From Treponema sp. (GTDB taxonomy: Bacteria; Spirochaetota; Spirochaetia; Treponematales; Treponemataceae), in assembly GCA_017614655.1 (NCBI GenBank), contig JAGABO010000052.1, positions 1 through 11,239 of the forward strand: a DNA stretch of 11,239 nucleotides, read 5' to 3'. This document shows positions 1 to 5,189 of the stretch, one piece after another. Every line of letters begins with the position of its first letter. Positions within the stretch are counted from its first letter, which is position 1. The notes under the pieces are model-generated. The model did no database searches. It was not told where the DNA came from and was given only the letters and a program-made list of their open reading frames with translations. A program made the translations under genes and the position numbers.

Positions 1-155
1 AGAGAAGTTACGTCTTCGATTTCAAGAGGATTTTCAAATCCAAGTGAATTCATTTTTTCAAGTACGGCGATTGCATAGTCAACCGCATCAAGAAGATTTG
101 CCGCAGTATAAGTCTTTATTTCCTTAAGGGCGGCTATGGCTTTGTCATTTGTCAT
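1..155 (-). CDS. Hypothetical protein, 5' part only (runs off window start)
   Basis: The open frame starts at an ATG at 155-153 and stays open for 51 codons to the window edge, so only the N-terminus is visible. A strong ribosome site (GGAGGA, minus strand of about 163-168) lies 7-8 bases before the ATG, and a plausible promoter lies at 177-205, which supports this start. The visible peptide begins MTNDKAIAALKEIKTY and continues with Ala/Leu/Asp/Glu-rich sequence that looks helical. There is no signal peptide or membrane segment in this part. I do not recognise the family. It is transcribed divergently from the polysaccharide deacetylase gene. Confidence 0.7.
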   Translation of the reverse strand, partial: MTNDKAIAALKEIKTYTAANLLDAVDYAIAVLEKMNSLGFENPLEIEDVTS

Positions 156-176
156 AATGCTTTTCCTCCGAAAATG

Positions 177-205
177 ATTGTACACCCTGCAAAAGAATCT
201 GTCAT
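177..205 (-). promoter_or_regulatory. Sigma-70-type promoter for the minus-strand gene at 155
   Basis: Read on the minus strand, ATGACA (205-200), a 17 bp spacer and TACAAT (182-177) form a near-consensus promoter. The start of transcription would fall near 170, leaving a leader of about 15 nt that still contains the GGAGGA ribosome site. It lies only 8 bp from the -35 of the oppositely directed promoter at 214-243. Confidence 0.5.
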
Positions 206-213
206 TAACTTCC

Positions 214-243
214 TTTACAAAAGGCTTTGTTTTTTTCTATAAT
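214..243 (+). promoter_or_regulatory. Sigma-70-type promoter for the deacetylase-tsaD unit
   Basis: TTTACA (214-219), an 18 bp spacer and a perfect TATAAT (238-243) form the promoter. Transcription would begin around 249-251, on or just before the ATG at 251, which implies a leaderless or nearly leaderless message. A TTG codon at 227, in frame with the gene, lies between the -35 and -10 and so cannot be the start if this promoter is the one used. Confidence 0.55.
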
Positions 244-250
244 CATGCAA

Positions 251-1378
251 ATGCGTTCAAGAAAGAAAAAACCGAAGATTAAACTCAGCACAAAAAAAGT
301 AATGGCAATGACGGCCGTTATTTTTGTTTTATGTGCAGCACTTGTTGTAATAAACGCACTCGTCTCGCCCGAAAGCCCTTCTGCAGGCAGAAAGCCGGAA
401 AAGGTAAAAACTGAGCTTACTCAGAAAAACGAAAATCCTGCAAAAACAGAAAACAGTTCTGTTCAGGAAAAACCTCAGAACAGCACACCACGCACTGCAG
501 AAAGCAGGGAAAGCGTAAAGAACACGACTCCCGCATCATCAGAAAAAAAACAAAATTCAGCACCGGCCGCCCCGGAAAAAGAAACGGATAAATCAGCAGA
601 AAAAAAATCAGGTTCAGTTATAAAACCGGAAGAACCCGTTGCTTCCGTAAAACCGGTTCCTCCTGTTGAACAAGAGCCGCTCTTTAACATTCCGAAAGCA
701 GAAAAAGGTGCAACGCTTGTATTCATAATTGATGATGCAGGCCTTAACGTTGAATACACAAAGAGATACGCAACGCTTCCCTTCCCGATTACAATCGCAG
801 TTCTTCCCGGACTTCCGCACACAAAAGACTGCGCCTGGGTGGTAAGATCAAACAAGAAAGAACTTATACTGCATCAGCCGATGCAGTCTGTAAACTTAAA
901 GCTTGACCCCGGCCCCGGAAAAATCACTGCAGACATGAAAGCTTACGACATAATAAAAACCGTGCGGGAAAACCTTGACGAGCTTGGCCCCGGAGTAAAG
1001 GGAATGAACAATCACGAAGGCTCGCTCATCACATCCGACGTGCTTAAAATCGGCTTTGTAATGGATGTGTGTGATGAACGCGGCATTTACTTTTTAGACA
1101 GCCGCACCACAAAAGACACTCAGGCTCCACAGGCTGCACTTGAACGGGGAACTGCTTTCTTTGAAAAAAACGCTCCCTACATAGACAACGTAATCGACAG
1201 AAATGCGATGATTTCTGAAATTTATAAATGCCTTGATGTTGCAAACAAAAAAGGAAAAGCTATAATGATAGGACACGTAGACAAGAGTGCAGCCATACTT
1301 CCGGCGCTTCTTGCCGAAATGTATCCGTACTTAAAAGAAAAAGGCTACAGGTTTGCAACGCCGTCAATGTTAGAATAG
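251..1378 (+). CDS. Membrane-anchored divergent polysaccharide deacetylase family protein
   Basis: The C-terminal ~220 residues match the divergent polysaccharide deacetylase family (YibQ-like, NodB-type barrel), whose members are thought to act on cell-envelope glycans; the substrate is unknown. Counting from the ATG at 251, the order is: a basic N-terminus, one hydrophobic segment at about residues 17-38 (signal anchor), a low-complexity Pro/Glu/Lys/Ser linker to about 145, then the domain. Visible motifs are IIDD (159-162), LHQPMQ (207-212), GMNNHEGS (251-258), LDSRTT (282-287) and GH near 341. The linker and anchor suggest a periplasmic domain held at the inner membrane. The start is uncertain: in-frame TTG 227, ATG 245 and ATG 251 all lack a good ribosome site. 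I chose 251 because the promoter at 214-243 would start transcription there. It is probably co-transcribed with tsaD. The family call is firm; the catalytic role is inferred. Confidence 0.85.
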   Translation: MRSRKKKPKIKLSTKKVMAMTAVIFVLCAALVVINALVSPESPSAGRKPEKVKTELTQKNENPAKTENSSVQEKPQNSTPRTAESRESVKNTTPASSEKKQNSAPAAPEKETDKSAEKKSGSVIKPEEPVASVKPVPPVEQEPLFNIPKAEKGATLVFIIDDAGLNVEYTKRYATLPFPITIAVLPGLPHTKDCAWVVRSNKKELILHQPMQSVNLKLDPGPGKITADMKAYDIIKTVRENLDELGPGVKGMNNHEGSLITSDVLKIGFVMDVCDERGIYFLDSRTTKDTQAPQAALERGTAFFEKNAPYIDNVIDRNAMISEIYKCLDVANKKGKAIMIGHVDKSAAILPALLAEMYPYLKEKGYRFATPSMLE

Positions 1379-1388
1379 AGGTTGAATT

Positions 1389-2426
1389 ATGTTAGTACTC
1401 GGAATAGAAAGTTCCTGTGATGAAACAGCAGCAGCAGTTGTTGAAGACGGAAAAAAAATCATAAGCAATGTCGTTGCAACCCAGATTCCCTTTCATGAAG
1501 TTTACAAGGGAGTTGTTCCCGAAATTGCAAGCCGTAAACATGCTGAATGGATCCTGCCGGTTGTAAGGCAGGCTTTAGCCGAAGCAGAACTTCCTCTTGA
1601 AAAAATTGATGCAGTTGCCGCCACAAACAGGCCGGGCCTTATGGGTTCTCTTTTAGTCGGACTTACTTTTGCAAAGACTCTTGCATGGAGTACGGGAAAA
1701 CCTTTTTATGCGGTAAATCACATGCTCGGTCACATGTATGCAGCCCATCTTGAAAACGACATTCAGTATCCGTACATAGGACTTTTAGTTTCGGGCGGAC
1801 ACTCAATCATTGCAAAAGTAAACGGCTTTGATGATCTTGAGATTTTAGGAACCACAATTGATGACAGCGTCGGTGAAGCATTTGACAAGGTTTCAAAGTT
1901 TTATGATCTGGGATATCCGGGCGGAGTGATAATTGACCGGCTTTCTAAAAACGGAGACCCGAAGGCGTTCAGTTTTCCTGTTCCGAAAATGGATAAGGGC
2001 GACCACAGATATGATGTTTCGTTCAGCGGATTAAAGACAGCAGTAATTCATCAGGCAGACTTTTTCTTAAATGAAGGATACGAAAAAACTGTAGAAAATA
2101 TTGCAGCCTCTTTCCAGGAAACAGCCTGTAAAACTTTAGTCAGTCGTCTTATGCGCGCCGTAAAGGATACGGGCCTTACAACAGTTGTTGCAGGAGGCGG
2201 TGTTGCTGCAAACTCAAGGCTTCGAGCCATGCTTGCAGAACACACGGAACTCAACTGCATTTTTCCTCCGCTTAAACTCTGCGGAGATAACGGTGCCATG
2301 ATTGCGGGAGTTGCCTGGCACTTCTTAAAGCGCGGCGAAACTTCTCCGCTTGACACCACCGCCTGCGCCCGCATTCCTCAATTTAAACGCGGGCTTGCAA
2401 ACTTAGAAGCATTCGGCAGGCGGTAA
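1389..2426 (+). CDS. tsaD: tRNA N6-threonylcarbamoyladenosine synthesis protein TsaD
   Basis: TsaD (formerly Gcp/YgjD) transfers the threonylcarbamoyl group from threonylcarbamoyl-AMP to A37 of ANN-decoding tRNAs, in the cytoplasm with TsaB and TsaE. The 345-residue length is typical of bacterial TsaD. It opens with the ASKHA-type signature GIESSCDETA (5-14). The metal-binding pair is H111 and H115 in NHMLGHMYAAH, followed by LLVSGGHS (132-139), a glycine-rich GGGVAANSR near 269-277, and the third metal ligand D300 in CGDNGAMIA. These are the positions known for E. coli TsaD. The ATG at 1389 has AGAGG (1377-1381), which overlaps the stop of the upstream deacetylase gene, so the two are likely translated from one message. 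TsaB and TsaE are not in the window. The 3' end faces leuB with only 6 bp between stop codons. Confidence 0.97.
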   Translation: MLVLGIESSCDETAAAVVEDGKKIISNVVATQIPFHEVYKGVVPEIASRKHAEWILPVVRQALAEAELPLEKIDAVAATNRPGLMGSLLVGLTFAKTLAWSTGKPFYAVNHMLGHMYAAHLENDIQYPYIGLLVSGGHSIIAKVNGFDDLEILGTTIDDSVGEAFDKVSKFYDLGYPGGVIIDRLSKNGDPKAFSFPVPKMDKGDHRYDVSFSGLKTAVIHQADFFLNEGYEKTVENIAASFQETACKTLVSRLMRAVKDTGLTTVVAGGGVAANSRLRAMLAEHTELNCIFPPLKLCGDNGAMIAGVAWHFLKRGETSPLDTTACARIPQFKRGLANLEAFGRR

Positions 2427-2432
2427 AATCAA

Positions 2433-3527
2433 TTAAGCGTTAATCTTTGCTACAACAAGCTCGCCCATCTTCTTTGTGCCGACGAGTTTACCGTTTGCCT
2501 TAACTTCTGCAAGATGACTTCCTGCGATGTCGCCGGTTCTCCAGCCTTCATCAAGAACATCGTTAACTGCCTTTTCTACAGCCTTTGCTTCTTCTTCAAG
2601 ACCGAAGCTGTAGCGTAAAAGCATTGCAGCAGAAAGAATTGTTGCAAGAGGGTTAGCAAGATCTTTTCCTGCAATATCCGGAGCTGAACCGTGAATCGGT
2701 TCGTAGAGGCCCGGGCCTGTTCCGTCGCCGAGGGAAGCAGAAGCAAGCATTCCGATTGAACCTGTAATCTGTGAAGCTTCGTCAGAAAGAATGTCGCCGA
2801 ACATGTTGCTTGTTGCAATTACGTCAAACTGGCGCGGGTTTCTTACAAGCTGCATCGAAGCATTGTCGATGTAAAGGTAAGAAAGGGTTACATCCGGGTA
2901 GTCCGTCTTTACGTCTTCTGCAACGCGTCTCCAGAGCTGGGAACTGTTAAGGATGTTAGCCTTGTCTACGACGCAGAGTCTCTTCTGCCTTTTCTGAGCA
3001 TATTCGAATCCCATGCGAACGATGCGTTCAATTTCGGGACGTGTGTATTTTTCTGTATCCCAGGCTGTATTCATGTCTTCTGATGTTCCGCGTTCACCGA
3101 AGTAGATACCTCCGGTAAGTTCACGTACGATAAGAATATCAAGACCTTCACCTACGATTTCGTCTTTAAGGGGACATGCATCTTTAAGCTGCTTCCACAT
3201 AACGGCAGGACGAAGGTTTGCAAAAACTTTCATTCCCCCGCGGAGCCCGAGAAGTGCTTTTTCCGGGCGGAGTTCTGAAGCAAGGTTATCCCACTTTGGT
3301 CCGCCTACAGCACCAAGAAGAGCAGCGTCGCTTTTTAATGCAATGTCGAGCTGTTCCTGAGGAAGCGGCTTTCCGAATTTGTCAATTGCTGAACCGCCGG
3401 CAATTACAGTTGTGTAATTCCATTTGTGTCCGTATTTTTTTGCAACGGCATCAAGAACGTTTACTGCTTCCGTTACAACATCTGGTCCGATTCCGTCTCC
3501 CGGAATAAGGGCGATTGTCTTTTCCAT
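2433..3527 (-). CDS. leuB: 3-isopropylmalate dehydrogenase
   Basis: LeuB carries out the NAD-dependent oxidative decarboxylation of 3-isopropylmalate in leucine biosynthesis, in the cytoplasm as a dimer. The 364 residues cover the full family length. The N-terminus has IALIPGDGIGPDVV. Substrate-binding arginines are visible as R96 (LGLR), R106 (ANLRPA) and R135 (VRELTGG), with Y142 in GGIYFGERG. The catalytic lysine is K189 in VDKANIL, and the metal aspartates are D221 (IDNAS), D245 and D249 (FGDILSDEAS). The NAD-site loop EPIHGSAPDIAGK lies near 276-288, and its Asp after HGSAP agrees with NAD use. GAGG (3539-3536) precedes the ATG by 8 bases, with a promoter at 3566-3593. No other leu gene is adjacent, so leuB appears to be its own transcription unit here. 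Confidence 0.96.
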   Translation of the reverse strand: MEKTIALIPGDGIGPDVVTEAVNVLDAVAKKYGHKWNYTTVIAGGSAIDKFGKPLPQEQLDIALKSDAALLGAVGGPKWDNLASELRPEKALLGLRGGMKVFANLRPAVMWKQLKDACPLKDEIVGEGLDILIVRELTGGIYFGERGTSEDMNTAWDTEKYTRPEIERIVRMGFEYAQKRQKRLCVVDKANILNSSQLWRRVAEDVKTDYPDVTLSYLYIDNASMQLVRNPRQFDVIATSNMFGDILSDEASQITGSIGMLASASLGDGTGPGLYEPIHGSAPDIAGKDLANPLATILSAAMLLRYSFGLEEEAKAVEKAVNDVLDEGWRTGDIAGSHLAEVKANGKLVGTKKMGELVVAKINA

Positions 3528-3565
3528 ATTTTTATCCTCATTACAAGTTATAGATTTTCATGTCT

Positions 3566-3593
3566 ATTATAATGATTTTTAATATTGCGTAAA
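3566..3593 (-). promoter_or_regulatory. Sigma-70-type promoter for leuB
   Basis: On the minus strand, TTTACG (3593-3588), a 16 bp spacer and a perfect TATAAT (3571-3566) lie upstream of leuB. The predicted leader is about 30 nt, too short for a classical leucine attenuator. I see no run of leucine codons or T-box elements. Confidence 0.55.
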
Positions 3594-3647
3594 GCATAAT
3601 AAAAGAATTGCAGTATTGAATATTTTGCAACAATCTCTGTAAACGGA

Positions 3648-3672
3648 GAAGCCGCCTTTTTAGGGCGGCTTC
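3648..3672. repeat. GC-rich 9 bp hairpin between leuB and the sigma gene
   Basis: GAAGCCGCC (3648-3656) and GGCGGCTTC (3664-3672) pair perfectly over 9 bp around a 7-nt loop (TTTTTAG). Neither strand has a run of T after the stem, so it is not a standard intrinsic terminator despite its shape. On the plus strand it is followed by an A-rich stretch with two copies of GTTAAAAA. It may block read-through from the sigma gene toward leuB, be a processed 3' end, or belong to an unrecognised small RNA. Confidence 0.5.
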
Positions 3673-3764
3673 AGGGTTAAAAAAGTTAAAAAGGAGGAGT
3701 GCCTCAGGAAAGAATGTTCCACTACTACACTCTTCCTTCAGCAATAAAGCCTTACGACTTTATA

Positions 3765-3790
3765 ATAAAACCGGAAGTTGCAGTTTCCGG
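3765..3790 (-). terminator. Intrinsic terminator of the sigma-factor gene
   Basis: Read on the minus strand, about 20 nt after the sigma gene stop codon, CCGGAA (3790-3785) pairs with TTCCGG (3776-3771) around an 8-nt loop and is followed by TTTTAT. The stem is short and the T-run modest, but the position and orientation fit. Confidence 0.5.
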
Positions 3791-3809
3791 ATTTATCAGT
3801 TTTTAACGG

Positions 3810-4625
3810 CTACATTGCCTTTCTTGCAACTGCAGCTTTAAGGTGTTTTACGGCACGAAGTTCTGTCTGTCTTACAGCTTCAGGACTTACCCCGATTATT
3901 CTGCTTACTTCACGCAAAGTTTTTGCACGAAGATCATTTTCGAAATTATAGCGATACCAGATTACAAGTTTCTCGTTACCTGGAAGCATTTCTATCATTG
4001 AATGAAGTTCTTCTCTTTCTTCTTCGCGGAGAAGAAGCTCTTCCGGTGAATAGTGTGAATCAGCAATGATGTCACCTACAGAACACGGTGTTCCTTCTGA
4101 ATCAGTTTCTGAATCCAGGGAAGCCACCGTGTAAGCGAAAGTCATAACGCTTTTGACTTTATCTTCGCTCATTCCAAGATAAAGTGCTATCTCCTGAACG
4201 CCGGCTTCTTTTCCATACTGCTGAAAAAGATAGCTCTGCGCATTCTGGATTTTTCTGATAAGTTCCTCCTTGCGGTGAGGAAGCTGAATGAATGATGTGC
4301 GGTTGTTCACATAACGGAGCATGTACTGCACAATCCAGGGATATGCATAGGTAGAAAATCTGGTCTTGAATGACCAGCTGAACTTCTCTGCTGCAACCAT
4401 GAGGCCCATGTTTCCTTCCTGAACCAGATCCATGGCATTCAGGTTAGAACACTTAAAGCGACATGCAATACTTACAACAAGACGAAGGTTCGAGTTTACA
4501 AGAGCAGTAAGAGCCCTTTTATCTCCTTCCTGTATCCTTTTAGAAAGTTCACATTCCTCTTCTGCCGAGAGAAGCGGATATTTCTGAATCTGTCTGAGGT
4601 AAGAGGCATCTATTTCTACTTTCAT
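3810..4625 (-). CDS. Alternative sigma factor of the sigma-70 family (group 2/3, RpoS/RpoD-like layout)
   Basis: At 271 residues the protein has region 1.2 (about 6-38, DASYLRQIQKYPLLSAEEE), core-binding region 2.1-2.2 (42-82, with NAMDLVQEGNMGLM), promoter-melting region 2.3-2.4 (86-110), region 3 (113-165) and region 4 (197-263). Region 4.2 carries a helix-turn-helix at about 236-259. It lacks the long N-terminal region 1.1 of a housekeeping RpoD, so it should direct RNA polymerase to a subset of promoters. One oddity is in the melting segment: where RpoD reads YATWWIRQAITR, this protein reads YAYPWIVQYMLR (94-104), so the first of the two tryptophans is a proline and the positions matching R436 and T440 of E. 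coli RpoD are V and L. The start has AAGGAG about 9 bases upstream. No anti-sigma gene is adjacent. The regulon is unknown; 'rpoS' would be a guess. Confidence 0.88.
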   Translation of the reverse strand: MKVEIDASYLRQIQKYPLLSAEEECELSKRIQEGDKRALTALVNSNLRLVVSIACRFKCSNLNAMDLVQEGNMGLMVAAEKFSWSFKTRFSTYAYPWIVQYMLRYVNNRTSFIQLPHRKEELIRKIQNAQSYLFQQYGKEAGVQEIALYLGMSEDKVKSVMTFAYTVASLDSETDSEGTPCSVGDIIADSHYSPEELLLREEEREELHSMIEMLPGNEKLVIWYRYNFENDLRAKTLREVSRIIGVSPEAVRQTELRAVKHLKAAVARKAM

Positions 4626-4772
4626 ACGCGTTTCTCCTTTCCTTTAATTCATTTTCTGTCGACAGTAACATTAGCAATAATCGTGCCAAACTATCCTTTT
4701 TCATACTTTTTTTGCTGATTTTTTCTGAACCGCCAAGCATACAAATCCAGCCGAAACACAATAACTCTTTAT

Positions 4773-4836
4773 ATTATACAAAGTTAAACAATACATAAAA
4801 TTTCAATATTTTTTTTAATTTTTTTTGATTTTTTTT
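4773..4836 (-). promoter_or_regulatory. Possible sigma-gene promoter backed by three phased A-tracts
   Basis: A perfect minus-strand TATAAT lies at 4778-4773; the -35 at the right distance is poor (ATTTTA, 17 bp spacer). Upstream of it, three T8 runs on the plus strand (A8 on the minus strand) lie at 4809-4816, 4819-4826 and 4829-4836, exactly 10 bp apart. Helically phased A-tracts bend DNA and can act as UP elements, which would compensate for the weak -35. The leader to the sigma ATG would be about 140 nt. The promoter assignment is inference; the phasing is directly seen. Confidence 0.4.
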
Positions 4837-4936
4837 AATTCTCTTTACAGAAACAGAGGTGTATGAAAAATTATCAGTATAAAAAATCATACAGAGTAAA
4901 CTTTTTTATACAACTATTTTTATACAATTCCGCATC

Positions 4937-5140
4937 CGAAGCAGTCAGGTCTTACGCATAAAAAAACACTTCCAGGCATTAAACAAACTGTAAAACCGCT
5001 GCAATAATGCTGCTGCATGCCTGACTGCGCATGGAAACTATATGTTTCTGCCGCCTGGGCGGCAGGCGCAGTCAGGAATGCTTTTCCAGTCTGTTTAATG
5101 CCTTCGCGTGTTTTTCTATGCGTAAGACATTCTGGCTACG
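4937..5140. repeat. Long imperfect inverted repeat upstream of asnS
   Basis: The left arm (4949-5030) and right arm (5066-5128) are imperfect reverse complements. GTCTTACGCATA (4949-4960) matches TATGCGTAAGAC (5117-5128) exactly. The next blocks pair with single mismatches: AAAAAACAC with GTGTTTTTC, and GGCATTAAACAAACTG with CAGTCTGTTTAATGCC. The inner ends pair as GCATGCCTGACTGCGC (5015-5030) with GCGCAGTCAGGAATGC (5066-5081), one mismatch. The left arm carries about 18 extra bases near 4995-5014. Weaker pairing extends to CGAAGC/GCTACG at 4937 and 5140. The apex (5031-5065) contains a perfect CTGCCGCC-TG-GGCGGCAG palindrome (5048-5065) and a small GAAAC/GTTTC stem. It could be a MITE-like element, a structured RNA or a regulatory cruciform. 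There is no T-run after it and no clear target duplication. Confidence 0.8.
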
Positions 5141-5151
5141 TCTCTGTAACA

Positions 5152-5180
5152 TTGACCGCGGTATGTATTATCAATATAAT
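5152..5180 (+). promoter_or_regulatory. Strong sigma-70-type promoter for asnS
   Basis: TTGACC (5152-5157), a 17 bp spacer and a perfect TATAAT (5175-5180) form the strongest promoter in the window. Transcription should begin near 5187, only about 3 nt before the ATG at 5190. It sits 11 bp downstream of the long inverted repeat. Confidence 0.7.
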
Positions 5181-5189
5181 GTAGAAACT

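Larger units (their letters stand above)
4626..5189. other. 564 bp gene-free divergent intergenic region (sigma factor / asnS)
   Basis: No credible gene lies here. From left to right it holds the sigma-gene leader (4626 to about 4766), the putative sigma promoter and phased A-tracts (4773-4836), a very AT-rich segment with a 7 bp inverted repeat (TGTATGA 4860-4866 / TCATACA 4887-4893) and two TTTTATACAA copies (4904-4926 area), the long inverted repeat (4937-5140), and the asnS promoter (5152-5180). An open frame from an ATG at 5031 runs in phase into asnS, but it crosses the inverted repeat and the promoter and has no ribosome site. Confidence 0.7.

Noticed and set aside
3528..3565. Leucine attenuator or T-box before leuB
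   Set aside because: The predicted leader is only about 30 nt, with no leucine-codon run, T-box or specifier loop.
3541..3744. Minus-strand 67-codon open frame upstream of leuB
   Set aside because: It covers the leuB promoter and the GC-rich hairpin, has no ribosome site and ends without family resemblance; a chance frame.
3714..3806. Plus-strand short frame of 30 codons (35 from GTG 3699) after AAGGAGG
   Set aside because: It overlaps the sigma-gene terminator hairpin, has no promoter that I can find, and the ribosome site is too close to the GTG and too far from the ATG. Kept only as a note in a finding.
4549..4761. Minus-strand 70-codon frame overlapping the sigma-gene start
   Set aside because: Different frame from the sigma gene, which has clear domains and an AAGGAG site; this one has neither.
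4949..5128. Integron attC site, since treponemal integrons are known
   Set aside because: I find no RYYYAAC/GTTRRRY core sites at the arm ends, the repeat is longer than usual attC sites, and no integrase or cassette array is nearby.
5031..5189. In-frame N-terminal extension of asnS from the ATG at 5031 (53 residues, Cys/Phe-rich)
   Set aside because: It runs through the long inverted repeat and the asnS promoter, has no ribosome site, and lies before the normal AsnS N-terminus at 5190.
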